Of a stretch of 24,703 nt of DNA, positions 1 to 7,495 are shown piece after piece (position 1 is the stretch's first letter; every line of letters begins with the position of its first letter). Below the pieces are notes generated by a model that ran no database searches, was not told the origin of the DNA, and saw only the letters and a list, made by a program, of their open reading frames with translations. Source of the stretch: a virus; IMG/VR virus record IMGVR_UViG_3300024346_000482, positions 1-24,703 of that record. One strand, given 5' to 3'. The translations under genes were made by a program, and so were the position numbers.

Positions 1-216
1 GTTAGGAAAGAAGCTTTCTACAAACTTTACTTTAGTATTAAAATCTAACGGATCTGATTTCTTTGCTTGCTTGTGACTTAGGAAAAGGAAGCTGTCGCCG
101 GGCAAACTTGCAACAGTTTCAGCTAACTTCATATGCCCAATAGTAGGAGGGTTCATGCGACCAAACGCAAAGGTTGCTGTCTTGTTGTCTTGCTCGTATA
201 CTTCTCTAAGTAACAT
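1..216 (-). CDS. Nucleotidyltransferase (cytidylyltransferase/NadM-like fold), 5' part only
   Basis: The N-terminal 72 codons are present; the rest lies beyond the left edge. After a short lead the protein has FAFGRMNPPTIGH (residues 16-28), the HxGH-type nucleotide-binding signature of the nucleotidylyltransferase superfamily, with the first His replaced by Asn as in many members. A following SHKQAKKSDPL stretch (47-57) resembles the segment seen in marine T4-like phage homologues. Family members transfer a nucleotidyl group onto a phosphate-bearing substrate such as NMN or a lipid or sugar precursor; the substrate cannot be told here. The ATG at 216 overlaps the upstream gene's stop (TAATG), so translation is probably coupled. 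The fold is fairly sure, the substrate unknown. Confidence 0.75.
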   Translation of the reverse strand, partial: MLLREVYEQDNKTATFAFGRMNPPTIGHMKLAETVASLPGDSFLFLSHKQAKKSDPLDFNTKVKFVESFFPN

Positions 217-557
217 TAGTAATCTCCCTTACGGAAACTTTCTTTCTCGTCTGTTAGAAGTTTATCAATGCATTCCATCTTTTCTGATGGAGACATCATA
301 TCGTCTGGTCTTCTGTTCAAACCAAACTTACCAACGTATGCTTTGATAGCGTCGTCAATGATAGGAACAAAGTCTTTCTTGTTAACTTTGCCACCGTTGC
401 TTACAGTCTCTTGTACGTTTAACAGCATTGGATATAGTTTACGTCTATAGAAACTATTCTCATTTTTCATAAAAACAATTAAGTCATCTACCATGTTCCA
501 CGGCAGTGGCTGAGTAGGATCAAGATCAGTCATGTCATCAATTTCATTAAGTTTCAT
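216..557 (-). CDS. Conserved hypothetical phage protein, 113 aa
   Basis: I do not recognise a named family. The protein is soluble, acidic at both ends and probably helical. It has a central block around LPWNMVDDLIVFMKNENSFY (about residues 18-37) of a style I associate with small conserved proteins of marine T4-like phages (memory, not a search). There is no signal peptide, membrane segment or cysteine cluster. It sits two bases after the 560-832 gene and ends in a TAATG overlap with the nucleotidyltransferase, so it belongs to the same transcript. The ATG at 557 is the only reasonable start. Confidence 0.7.
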   Translation of the reverse strand: MKLNEIDDMTDLDPTQPLPWNMVDDLIVFMKNENSFYRRKLYPMLLNVQETVSNGGKVNKKDFVPIIDDAIKAYVGKFGLNRRPDDMMSPSEKMECIDKLLTDEKESFRKGDY

Positions 558-559
558 AA

Positions 560-832
560 TTATTCCTTTGCACTAATTTCGATGTCAAAATTAGTTAATC
601 CCATGTCAAATATTTCTTCTGCAATAGCTTCTGCAAGTGCATGAGACTCTTCGTCTTCAAGTGCTTCGCTAATTGCAATACGTAGAACATGTTCACCGTC
701 TACTGTTTCGCCAAGTTGATAATTAGTTCCGTCTTCGTTAAGAGGCATACTTCCGAGGTTAATAAGCGAGTCTACAACTGCTTCCTCGTTTAGGGTGCCT
801 TCTTTCCAAATGATACTTACAAAATTTTCCAT
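560..832 (-). CDS. Hypothetical acidic protein, 90 aa
   Basis: Not recognised. The product is strongly acidic, with a Glu/Ala/Asp-rich middle (residues about 55-75) that is probably helical, and strand-like ends. There are no cysteines, signal peptide or membrane segment. AAGG lies about nine bases before the ATG at 832. It follows the 844-1206 gene after 11 bases and precedes the 216-557 gene by two, which supports it as a real operon member. The acidic character would fit a small binding or inhibitor protein, but nothing in the sequence shows this. Confidence 0.65.
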   Translation of the reverse strand: MENFVSIIWKEGTLNEEAVVDSLINLGSMPLNEDGTNYQLGETVDGEHVLRIAISEALEDEESHALAEAIAEEIFDMGLTNFDIEISAKE

Positions 833-843
833 ATTCTTTTGCC

Positions 844-1206
844 TTAATGATTTAGTAATACGCTATTTACAGTACCGTCAGTCCAGTTACGTATTGTTGC
901 TCTTACCCATACATAGTTGCCAGTAAAGTTTTTAATAAACGCACCAGATGCTTCGGCATCGTCAACTGTTATGCTAGTATGAGTTGTTTCGGTAAGTATG
1001 AACCAATCTGCGTCAACTGGTTCAGTTGCAAGAGTAGCCTCAATCTCAATGGATCCAATGAATCCTTCTAAGCTGTATTGTACAGTATGTATACCGTCGG
1101 ACCTACCGTAGAATCCGTCGCCTTTGAACATTTCGCCAGTCACACCCTGGGTACTACTTTCCCCAGGGTGTGTTTGACCAGATAATATATTTTCACTATT
1201 CGCCAT
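844..1206 (-). CDS. Beta-rich protein, probably a small virion component, 120 aa
   Basis: Not assigned to a named family. The sequence is rich in Thr, Ser, Gly and Val with alternating hydrophobic residues (YSLEGFIGSIEIEATLA about 44-60; NYVWVRATIRNWTDG about 97-111), which suggests a beta-sandwich such as a decoration, fibre or adhesin-like module. It lacks a signal peptide and membrane segment. There is no Shine-Dalgarno before the ATG at 1206. Instead a late-promoter-like GATAAATA ends only four bases upstream, so the message might be leaderless. Codons near the 5' end form a strong hairpin (1141-1172). A structural role is inferred from composition and the late-type box only. Confidence 0.65.
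   Translation of the reverse strand: MANSENILSGQTHPGESSTQGVTGEMFKGDGFYGRSDGIHTVQYSLEGFIGSIEIEATLATEPVDADWFILTETTHTSITVDDAEASGAFIKNFTGNYVWVRATIRNWTDGTVNSVLLNH
1141..1172 (-). repeat. Perfect 11-bp inverted repeat inside the 844-1206 gene
   Basis: CACACCCTGGG (1141-1151) and CCCAGGGTGTG (1162-1172) are exact reverse complements around a 10-base loop. In the minus-strand mRNA this gives a GC-rich hairpin beginning about 34 bases after the ATG. No U-run follows on that strand, so it is not an ordinary intrinsic terminator. The arms encode parts of a Thr/Gly-rich stretch. A role in mRNA stability or translation is inference. Confidence 0.8.
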
Positions 1207-1210
1207 AAAG

Positions 1211-1218
1211 TATTTATC
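1211..1218 (-). promoter_or_regulatory. T4-late-type promoter box GATAAATA
   Basis: The minus strand reads GATAAATA, one base off the T4 late consensus TATAAATA that is read by gp55-bound RNA polymerase. Only four bases separate it from the ATG at 1206, which would place the transcript start on or next to the start codon. It also overlaps the TAA stop of the upstream gene. It is one of five such boxes in the window, all on this strand and all just before starts. Confidence 0.5.
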
Positions 1219-1912
1219 TAATGTCGCCTTTGTATACTAGCTTATCTATTTTACCTATATTATCACCTAGCATTATCTTAAGAAGGAAGATGATCTTTTC
1301 ATCCTTGACATAAAAGTACTGTCCTTGTATCCACCTAGTTTCACATCTTAGGTTCTCAAGTAATATATTGCCAATCTTAACTTTATCGGAATTGTTATCA
1401 ATCCAATCAGCTAATTCGGCCTTGCCTGGTTTACGACCAAACGTTATCTTGTACGGAAAGTCTGTAGGCTTATCGATTATAATAGTGTTTGCATTTGCTA
1501 CTAAAAAGCTAACTACTTCCTTACTAGGCTCCCAAAGTTCTATGTCGTCTGTGCGAATGTTCTTACTTAGTTTTGTTAACGTCGTTAAATTATTTGTATA
1601 GATAATAATTGTTTGATGTTCGCAGCGCAACAGATAATCTGTTGCACCACGTAAACTTTTGTAAATGCGATCTGCATCAAGTAGTTGTTGAAACGATATA
1701 GTAACAAGTGTTCTATATCGTGTACTTGTTATAGCCTCGCCATTGCGATGTTGTTCAAAGAACTCTTCAATCCTTGCCTTGGCAAACTCTAACTTCCCGC
1801 CGCGTTGTCTTTCTGTTCTAAAGATTGCTGCTAACGGGTTGCCAATTCTGAGCTTGTAGAGATACTTTTTGTAGTGTAGCTTCTTAGATTCCGACCGTTT
1901 CAGACTGCTCAT
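1214..1912 (-). CDS. Hypothetical basic protein, 232 aa
   Basis: I do not recognise a family. The N-terminal 50 residues are rich in Lys and Arg, which would suit nucleic-acid or membrane contact. The rest alternates short strands and helices, with no metal motif, P-loop, signal peptide or clear membrane span. The ATG at 1912 lies inside the 3' end of clpA (29-base overlap, different frame) and is preceded by a GAGGT Shine-Dalgarno eight bases upstream, which supports this start. It is co-transcribed with clpA, but no functional link can be read from the sequence. Confidence 0.7.
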   Translation of the reverse strand: MSSLKRSESKKLHYKKYLYKLRIGNPLAAIFRTERQRGGKLEFAKARIEEFFEQHRNGEAITSTRYRTLVTISFQQLLDADRIYKSLRGATDYLLRCEHQTIIIYTNNLTTLTKLSKNIRTDDIELWEPSKEVVSFLVANANTIIIDKPTDFPYKITFGRKPGKAELADWIDNNSDKVKIGNILLENLRCETRWIQGQYFYVKDEKIIFLLKIMLGDNIGKIDKLVYKGDIR

Positions 1913-4148
1913 TTGCTGTTACCTCAAGTTTAACTAAACTATCAACGATGTCGATATTAACGGTTCCACCAGCTTTTAGCTCGCCAAATAGCATAAGCCT
2001 TGACAACGGACGCTTAATGTCTTTGTCAATAACACGCTGTAGAGGTCTTGCACCCATCTTAGGATCAAATCCTTTCTCAACTAAGTAGTCAAGAGCTTCG
2101 TTTGATACAGTAACATGAACGCCTTTATCTTTAACTTGTTCTCTAAGTTCTCCAAGAAACTTGCCAACAATCTTAAGCATAACTGGCTTGCCGAGTTTAG
2201 CAAAGGTGATTGTAGCATCCAGACGGTTGCGGAACTCCGGAGCAAAGAACTTCTTGAGTTCAGTGTCTTCGTATTCTTTTTCCAGTGTGTCGCCAAATCC
2301 AATGCTGTTCTTTTCAGAAGCTCTTGCACCCAGGTTGGTTGTAAGAATCAATACACAATTACGTGCATCTGCTTCTTTACCGTTTGACCCTGTAATTCTA
2401 CCGTTGTCCATTAGCTGAAGCAATACTGATGTAACATCGGGGTGTGCTTTTTCAATCTCGTCAAGTAGTAGAACACAGTTTGGATTCTCTTGTAGCTTGA
2501 CAATTAGCTGACCTGCGTTGTCATCAAACCCAACATACCCTGGTGGAGCACCAATAAACTTAGCAACACTATGCTTCTCTTGGTATTCCGACATATCAAA
2601 TCTTACAAGCTTTACACCAAGGTGGTGTGCAAGTGCTTTTGCTGTCTCGGTTTTACCTGTACCAGTTGGGCCCATAAAGATAAAGCTTCCAACTGGTTTG
2701 TTGTCAGGCTTTAGACCTGCCTGGCTAACAAGAATCTTGTCAACAATGCCTTCAATTGCTTCGTCTTGACCAAACACACTACTTTTAAGATTTTCTTCAA
2801 GGTGTATAAGATTCTCAGTTTCTTTTTCAGCAACTTGTTCTTCTGGAATGTTTACAATTTTTGCAAGTTCAAACTGAATGTTTGCAGGGTGTACAACACA
2901 ATTTTCAGTTTGCTCGTTAACCTTAAATCTTGAACAAGCAACATCAATTAGGTCAATTGCCTTGTCAGGAAGCTTTTTGTCAGTTTGATACTTAACACTA
3001 AGTTTTACAGCTTCGTCAATTGCTTCGTCAGTAATAACTACATTGTGGAAGTCTTCGTAGTACTTACGAATTCCTTGTAGAATTTCGACTGCCATTGCTG
3101 GTGACGGCTCGTCAACACTAACACGCTGGAAGCGTCGCATAAGTGCGCGATCCTTCTCAAAGTATTTGCGGTATTCTTCCCAAGTAGTTGATGCAACTAC
3201 TTTAATGTTACCCTTACTTAACGCTGGCTTGAGCATGTTAGCAAGATCGTTTGCGCTATTCTGTCCACCTGCACCAGCACCACTAATCATGTGTGCCTCG
3301 TCAATAAACATAATAGTCTTGCCTTTCTTTTGCAGGCCTGACAACACAAGCTTAAAGCGCTCTTCAAAGTCGCCGCGGTACTTAGAACCCGCAAGCATAC
3401 TGCCAATGTCTAGACTGTAAACGCTGTATTCTTTTAAGAACTCTGGCACTTCTCCGTTTTCGATGCGCCATGCAAGACCTTCGGCAATTGCTGTTTTACC
3501 AACGCCAGGGTCGCCAACAAGCAATACGTTGCTCTTACTGCGACGTCCGAGGGCTAGTGCAACTTGTTCAACTTCTTCAACTCGACCAATAACAGGATCA
3601 ATCTTGCCTTGTCTTACTTCGTCGTTTAAGTCAGTTGTAAATGCTTTGAGTGCTTTGGCTGCTGGCCCGCGAGTTTCTGGACCCATGCTTTCGTCTTCAT
3701 CTACGCTAACTCCATCTTCGTTTGTGGCAGCATATGCAGTAAATTTGTCTTTGTCAATGTTAGCTTGCTGTGTAACAAAATAAGCATACGAACGCTTCTC
3801 CGTTAAGAGACTAGTAAAGACATCTATAACTTGAATTTCGTTGCGGCCTTGGAAAAGAATTTGGGCAAATGCACGATTTAATACTCGTTCAACTGCTTGT
3901 GTCTTCTTTGGCTTAAACTTTTCATCATCAATTTTGATGTCGTTAAGCTTTGTTGCAACATAATTTTCAAGGTTCTTTTTCATTAGATCAGGATCTGAAC
4001 CGTATCCAATAATACTTTCTCTAAACTCGTCATCTTCAAGCATTACACAAAGCAAGTGCTCAAGAGTTAGATACTCGTGCTGGTAGCTAAGAGCATATTT
4101 AACTGCCTTGTCAAATACTTGTTGTAATGCTAAACTTGGGTCAATCAT
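1884..4148 (-). CDS. clpA: ClpA-type AAA+ unfoldase, ATP-binding subunit of Clp protease
   Basis: At 754 aa it is almost the length of E. coli ClpA (758). The order is an N-domain (about 1-145), AAA-1 with Walker A GDPGVGKT (212-219), Walker B IDEAH (282-286) and pore loop KYRGDFE (257-263), then AAA-2 with Walker A GPTGTGKT (493-500), Walker B LLDEIEK (561-567), pore loop GYVG (537-540), arginine-finger region EFRNRLD (638-644) and sensor-2 GARPLQR (699-705). The long ClpB middle coiled coil is absent. The loop SIGFG holds IGF (616-618), the ClpP-docking tripeptide, so the protein should be able to feed substrates to a ClpP, presumably the host's; no ClpP or ClpS gene is in the window. The start has AAGGA six bases upstream and an ATGA overlap with peptide deformylase. 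It is also plausible that it works as a ClpP-free unfoldase. Confidence 0.97.
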   Translation of the reverse strand: MIDPSLALQQVFDKAVKYALSYQHEYLTLEHLLCVMLEDDEFRESIIGYGSDPDLMKKNLENYVATKLNDIKIDDEKFKPKKTQAVERVLNRAFAQILFQGRNEIQVIDVFTSLLTEKRSYAYFVTQQANIDKDKFTAYAATNEDGVSVDEDESMGPETRGPAAKALKAFTTDLNDEVRQGKIDPVIGRVEEVEQVALALGRRSKSNVLLVGDPGVGKTAIAEGLAWRIENGEVPEFLKEYSVYSLDIGSMLAGSKYRGDFEERFKLVLSGLQKKGKTIMFIDEAHMISGAGAGGQNSANDLANMLKPALSKGNIKVVASTTWEEYRKYFEKDRALMRRFQRVSVDEPSPAMAVEILQGIRKYYEDFHNVVITDEAIDEAVKLSVKYQTDKKLPDKAIDLIDVACSRFKVNEQTENCVVHPANIQFELAKIVNIPEEQVAEKETENLIHLEENLKSSVFGQDEAIEGIVDKILVSQAGLKPDNKPVGSFIFMGPTGTGKTETAKALAHHLGVKLVRFDMSEYQEKHSVAKFIGAPPGYVGFDDNAGQLIVKLQENPNCVLLLDEIEKAHPDVTSVLLQLMDNGRITGSNGKEADARNCVLILTTNLGARASEKNSIGFGDTLEKEYEDTELKKFFAPEFRNRLDATITFAKLGKPVMLKIVGKFLGELREQVKDKGVHVTVSNEALDYLVEKGFDPKMGARPLQRVIDKDIKRPLSRLMLFGELKAGGTVNIDIVDSLVKLEVTANEQSETVGI

Positions 4149-4660
4149 GCGTTATCCTTTTTTTTACGGCGTTTCTCGGCCATTTTTAATTTTAATTTGC
4201 TAACACGGTTAATAAACTGTACGCCATGTAGATGATCGTATTCGTGTAAGAATATACGGGCGTCTATGTCATCAAACTTTGCATCTATATGTATAACAGC
4301 TTTTCCGTCATCTGTCAAGGTATCAAATTCCACCATGCAACTTATAGGTCGTTTAACTTTAAGGAATAATCCCGGATGGCTCAAACATCCTTCAATGCCT
4401 TCTTCCTTCTCATTACTAATTCCTTTAATTATTGGATTAATAACTACTAAAGGTGTTCCAACCTTCTTATTAAGTATAACTTTCATAACAAAAATCTGTG
4501 CGTTAAGCCCAACTTGATTGGCACTAAGTCCAAGTCCGCCCTCGGCATTCATTAAGTCTATCATGTCTAATGCAATAGGTGCAGGGTGCATTTGGTCTAA
4601 CTCAAAAGGTTTAACCGGCATTTCAAGCATTACATCAGGTGCTGTTATTAAGTTCATCAT
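4145..4660 (-). CDS. def: Peptide deformylase
   Basis: This enzyme removes the formyl group from N-formyl-Met of new proteins. All three signature motifs are intact at 171 aa, a normal length: GLGLSANQ (42-49), EGCLS (90-94) and HEYDH (139-143). C92, H139 and H143 should bind the metal, and E140 is the catalytic base. The C-terminal tail is Lys/Arg-rich. The ATG at 4660 lies 26 bases inside the dnaJ end and has only a weak ribosome site; a second Met follows at once. Its stop overlaps the clpA start (ATGA). Phage deformylases are known from marine T4-like viruses, where processing of phage or photosystem-type proteins has been proposed. Here it stands between a chaperone and an unfoldase. Confidence 0.96.
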   Translation of the reverse strand: MMNLITAPDVMLEMPVKPFELDQMHPAPIALDMIDLMNAEGGLGLSANQVGLNAQIFVMKVILNKKVGTPLVVINPIIKGISNEKEEGIEGCLSHPGLFLKVKRPISCMVEFDTLTDDGKAVIHIDAKFDDIDARIFLHEYDHLHGVQFINRVSKLKLKMAEKRRKKKDNA

Positions 4661-5429
4661 TTATTTCTTTAATCCTTTGTCTTTGATCAGCTGTAAGGTT
4701 TTGTGGTATACGTGCCTTTAGTGTAACATAAAGATTACCCTTTTGGCCTGTAACTCTAGTAGGCAACCCGTGGCCTGCAACACTTAACGTCGTGCCAGGC
4801 TGAGTCCCTTCTGGAATATTAACACTAATACTTGATCCTGAAAGCGTTTTTATTTCAACTTTAGTTCCTAGTACTAAATCAAATATACTAACTCCGTGCT
4901 CCATATACAAGTGCTTGTTGTTTCTTTCAAAGATCTTGTGTCTTAGTACTTGAACTTGTACAAGCAAATCGCCACGGGGCAATTGTCTTGCTGCATTGTC
5001 GCCCAGCCCTTTGTATCTAATAGTCTCACCGTGTTCGACGCCTGCATGAATTCTTATATTAGCAGTAGTTTGTTGTCCAGTTGCCAATGTATAACTTGCT
5101 ATTATATCTTTGCCTTCGAGAACTTCTTCTAAGTTAATTTTAATAGCAATTCTTAAATCTCTGTTACGTCGTTGTACATTTTGACCAAAGAAGTTACTAA
5201 AGATATCTTCAAATCCAGGCTGGTCAAAAGCTGTGCGAGCACCGGGAGTGTCATAAGCCTGTCTTTTAGCCGGGTCTTTTAATGTTTCGTATGATTCATT
5301 AATTTCTTTAAATTTAACTTCGTCACCGCCGTGGTCAGGATGATATTGTTTAGCAAGCTTTCTGTAAGCTTTTTTAATATCATCCTGAGATGAGTCTTTT
5401 GAAACTCCAAGTATTTTGTAATAATCCAT
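4635..5429 (-). CDS. dnaJ: DnaJ-family co-chaperone without zinc finger (type B/CbpA-like)
   Basis: An N-terminal J domain (1-65) carries the HPD tripeptide at 30-32 that stimulates DnaK. A short Gly/Phe-type linker follows (about 66-90, with [16 protein letters not shown]), then two beta-rich client-binding domains (about 93-245). The four CxxCxGxG repeats of type A DnaJ are missing, so at 264 aa this is the CbpA-like form. It probably recruits the host DnaK to phage proteins. No clear Shine-Dalgarno precedes the ATG at 5429, which comes 11 bases after the holin stop; translation may depend on the upstream gene. A separate protein at 14086-14553 carries two CxxCxGxG motifs. Confidence 0.95.
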   Translation of the reverse strand: MDYYKILGVSKDSSQDDIKKAYRKLAKQYHPDHGGDEVKFKEINESYETLKDPAKRQAYDTPGARTAFDQPGFEDIFSNFFGQNVQRRNRDLRIAIKINLEEVLEGKDIIASYTLATGQQTTANIRIHAGVEHGETIRYKGLGDNAARQLPRGDLLVQVQVLRHKIFERNNKHLYMEHGVSIFDLVLGTKVEIKTLSGSSISVNIPEGTQPGTTLSVAGHGLPTRVTGQKGNLYVTLKARIPQNLTADQRQRIKEINDELNNST

Positions 5430-5440
5430 ACATATACTTA

Positions 5441-5866
5441 TTATTCAGATGGACCCCTGCCACCAGATCCGACGTAAAGTCCAAACCATGCTGCACCTGC
5501 TCCAACAATAATGGATATTAATCCACTTTGTTCCATTGATGGATCGGGCAACAACAAATACCATTCGATAACTCTGTAAAGAATGTATATGTAAACTATA
5601 ATAAACGCTCTAGGGAACGGTCGCCAAGCGTCGATAGCCCTAGCTAAGTGTATCCATTTACCGTAAGGGTTAGGACCTAAGTCCTTTGCAGTAGTGTCTA
5701 CTTGCAAGTCCAATTTGATTTTACGTGTAACGCCATTTTCACCAGTTTCAATAACTATGTCGTGGTCGCTGTTGCCCTCAGTTGGTGCTTCGCCTCTGTA
5801 TCTACTAGTTTGCTCAAACGCCGGTTCGTCTGCCCATTCGTCCTCAACCGGGTGTTCTCTTGGCAT
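5441..5866 (-). CDS. Holin-like protein with two membrane segments
   Basis: The N-terminal 80 residues are acidic and soluble. Two hydrophobic segments follow (about 86-106 and 114-133), joined by a short LPDPSMEQ turn, and the chain ends in a Gly-rich tail. The WRPFPRAF lead-in and Gly/Ala-rich second span match the look of holins next to endolysin and spanin genes in marine phages. Its place right after the spanins supports a role in opening the inner membrane at lysis. A strong GGAGGG site sits five bases before the ATG at 5866. The long cytoplasmic-type N-terminus is unusual for small holins and could have a regulatory role. The holin call is by context and topology, not by a diagnostic motif. 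Confidence 0.65.
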   Translation of the reverse strand: MPREHPVEDEWADEPAFEQTSRYRGEAPTEGNSDHDIVIETGENGVTRKIKLDLQVDTTAKDLGPNPYGKWIHLARAIDAWRPFPRAFIIVYIYILYRVIEWYLLLPDPSMEQSGLISIIVGAGAAWFGLYVGSGGRGPSE

Positions 5867-5879
5867 GTTAGCCCTCCAT

Positions 5880-6269
5880 TTAGTTCACTATTACAGCACC
5901 TTCCAAAGCCCTCTCGGATTGCTGATAGTATCTTTCGTACGCTATAATAATACGCTGCTGCTGCTCAACTAGTGTACGCAAGTCAGCTGTATTTAAGCTT
6001 AAATTCTCATAACCGGTGCCTGACAGGCCGAATATAACAACGGGTTCGCCTCTTGCTGCCAGTTCGGCCATCTTCTCTTCAAAGTTACCAGGCGTGATTA
6101 CTATCCATTCTACTGGACGTGCTCTTACTTCGTCTGTGCCCGGTAACGTAAGACTAGGTCTGTTAACTGGTACAGTTGAAATAGATATTGGTTCGTTTGG
6201 CTTAGCGCAGCCTGCTAGTATTCCAAAGCCAAGGACACTCATTATTAAAATCTGTCGCACTTTCGGCAT
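5880..6269 (-). CDS. Outer-membrane lipoprotein, probable o-spanin (Rz1-like)
   Basis: The first 20 residues form a lipoprotein signal ending in the lipobox LAGC, with Cys21 as the acylated residue. The mature part of about 109 residues is Pro-rich at first and helical with Gln/Tyr near the end. Its 5' end overlaps the 3' end of the membrane-anchored coiled-coil gene by 68 bases in another frame, the classic Rz/Rz1 layout. With the i-spanin it should bridge the periplasm and fuse inner and outer membranes in the last lysis step, which implies a Gram-negative host. AAAGGA directly abuts the ATG, so translation is probably coupled. It is longer than lambda Rz1, which may span more of the gap. 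Confidence 0.72.
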   Translation of the reverse strand: MPKVRQILIMSVLGFGILAGCAKPNEPISISTVPVNRPSLTLPGTDEVRARPVEWIVITPGNFEEKMAELAARGEPVVIFGLSGTGYENLSLNTADLRTLVEQQQRIIIAYERYYQQSERALEGAVIVN

Positions 6270-6660
6270 TCCTTTCGTCTTCTGTTAATGGCGCACCTGA
6301 TAGTATTTCAAAACATCTAAATGCGTTCTCAGTTCCTCTGTTAATTAATCTCTCAATAAGCTCTGGTCTGTTAGCTGCTAAGAAACCTATGTCGTGTTCT
6401 GATAGCTTGTCTGCTAGTGCATCGTTTTGTCTACGTATAGTTGCAAAGTCTTCGTTTAGAGATTGCATTTCACTTTGTGCCAATTCATAGTCTGCTTGCA
6501 ATGAAGCAATAGTTGCTTCGTTTAGTTCTACTGCAACTGTAAGTGTTGCATTATCTTGATTGAGTGTAGCAATAGTCGCTTGTGAATCTTTATAGTACCA
6601 AGCAAACGCTGCCGCCTGCAATGCTATTACTACTACTAATCCTAAGGCTATTTTCCACAT
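6202..6660 (-). CDS. Inner-membrane coiled-coil protein, probable i-spanin (Rz-like)
   Basis: The protein has an N-terminal signal anchor (about residues 3-22 of 152), then a long Ala/Gln/Leu/Asp-rich region predicted as coiled coil (about 25-90), then a C-terminal part with two Cys and a Trp. This is the standard type II topology of Rz proteins. The start is taken at ATG 6660, where GGAG lies six bases upstream; an in-frame TTG eight codons earlier has no such site. It begins one base after the endolysin stop and overlaps the lipoprotein gene at its 3' end. Partnership with that lipoprotein is inferred from this arrangement. Confidence 0.75.
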   Translation of the reverse strand: MWKIALGLVVVIALQAAAFAWYYKDSQATIATLNQDNATLTVAVELNEATIASLQADYELAQSEMQSLNEDFATIRRQNDALADKLSEHDIGFLAANRPELIERLINRGTENAFRCFEILSGAPLTEDERNAESATDFNNECPWLWNTSRLR

Positions 6661-6661
6661 A

Positions 6662-7495
6662 TTAGTCTCCAAATATTTTAGCAAGTGTTTTCGGCCCTGC
6701 TACACCGTCGGCAACTAACCCATTAGCAAGTTGCCACGCTTTTAGGTGAGCTTCGGTACCTACACCAAATACACCATCAGCTGTAATTTCAAGTTCTTCT
6801 TGTAATGCACGAACAGTTGGGCCTCTTGATCCGAGCTTGACTGTTTTGTAAGCTGGCTTTGTGTCGCCTAGTACTTCTAATGCATGTTCAAAGTTTTCTT
6901 CTCTTTCTTCAAGTCCGTTGTATCCGCCATTGATTAGCTTTGTCATCTTCTTAACGTCACGAGCATCTGCCCATTTGTTTAAGTTACGTTCGTCCCAGAA
7001 CCAACATGCACTATCAATTGCACCTTTTTTAGTTCGTACATACTCAACAGTTTGTTCCGGAGTCATTCTTACAACTTCGCCAAACTTAGTATAGTTATAC
7101 TTGCCTGTAAGCTGCATCAGCCCGCCACCGCGATAGCGCCAGCCGTCGCCACTTGCAATGTCTCCGTTGCCCATGCGATTTGCATACACTACGTTTGCAA
7201 TAGCTCTTGGTTTGCGATGATACAACTTTGCATCACGTCCTGCTCTCTTAAAATACTTTGGAAATACATTGTTCAACCCTGTTGAACTATAGTTTAAATT
7301 TTCCGTTAGTCTTCTAAAGTTTTGCGATTCGTGACTACATTGAGATATAAACCCGGCAACTCTTTCAATGGTATTAATCTTCCATAACGGCAATACTTCG
7401 TACATTGCATCATACCAGTCGTCTGCTTCGCTGTTACCTCTAAGCAGTTCTAATACTTGACTTTCTCTAAAACTAAAATTAAATTTTTGGGTCAT
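6662..7495 (-). CDS. Endolysin: GH19 chitinase-like lysozyme with C-terminal peptidoglycan-binding domain
   Basis: The 277-aa enzyme has a GH19-type catalytic domain (about 15-205). SHES holds the likely catalytic E56, followed by RRLTENLNYS (61-70), the YRGGGLMQLTG block (121-131) and INGGYNGLEER (188-198). A PG_binding_1-type domain (about 216-272) follows, with the GSRGPTVRALQ and ADGVAGPKT repeats. GH19 phage enzymes cut the glycan strand of murein. No signal peptide is visible, so export would need the holin. The start is ATG 7495 with an AGAGG-type site; an in-frame TTG at 7543 would add 16 residues that overlap another small gene and is not favoured. It heads the endolysin, spanin, holin order. 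Confidence 0.92.
   Translation of the reverse strand: MTQKFNFSFRESQVLELLRGNSEADDWYDAMYEVLPLWKINTIERVAGFISQCSHESQNFRRLTENLNYSSTGLNNVFPKYFKRAGRDAKLYHRKPRAIANVVYANRMGNGDIASGDGWRYRGGGLMQLTGKYNYTKFGEVVRMTPEQTVEYVRTKKGAIDSACWFWDERNLNKWADARDVKKMTKLINGGYNGLEEREENFEHALEVLGDTKPAYKTVKLGSRGPTVRALQEELEITADGVFGVGTEAHLKAWQLANGLVADGVAGPKTLAKIFGD

Noticed and set aside
1627-1645. Near-perfect palindrome GCAACAGAT-A-ATCTGTTGC as a possible operator
   Set aside because: It lies inside a coding region with a one-base centre, so it cannot form an RNA hairpin, and a 9-bp repeat of this sort can occur by chance once arm spacings are considered.
2081-2329. 82-codon minus-strand frame inside clpA
   Set aside because: It is an out-of-frame shadow of the ClpA AAA-2 region and has no ribosome site or family feature.
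3166-3783. Plus-strand open frames of 84 and 106 codons opposite clpA
   Set aside because: They are antisense shadows of a clearly conserved AAA+ gene, Ser/Pro/Leu-rich with no family features; the same holds for the other plus-strand frames except phoH.
6661-6684. TTG start at 6684 for the i-spanin
   Set aside because: ATG 6660 has GGAG at six bases and places the membrane anchor at the very N-terminus, as expected.
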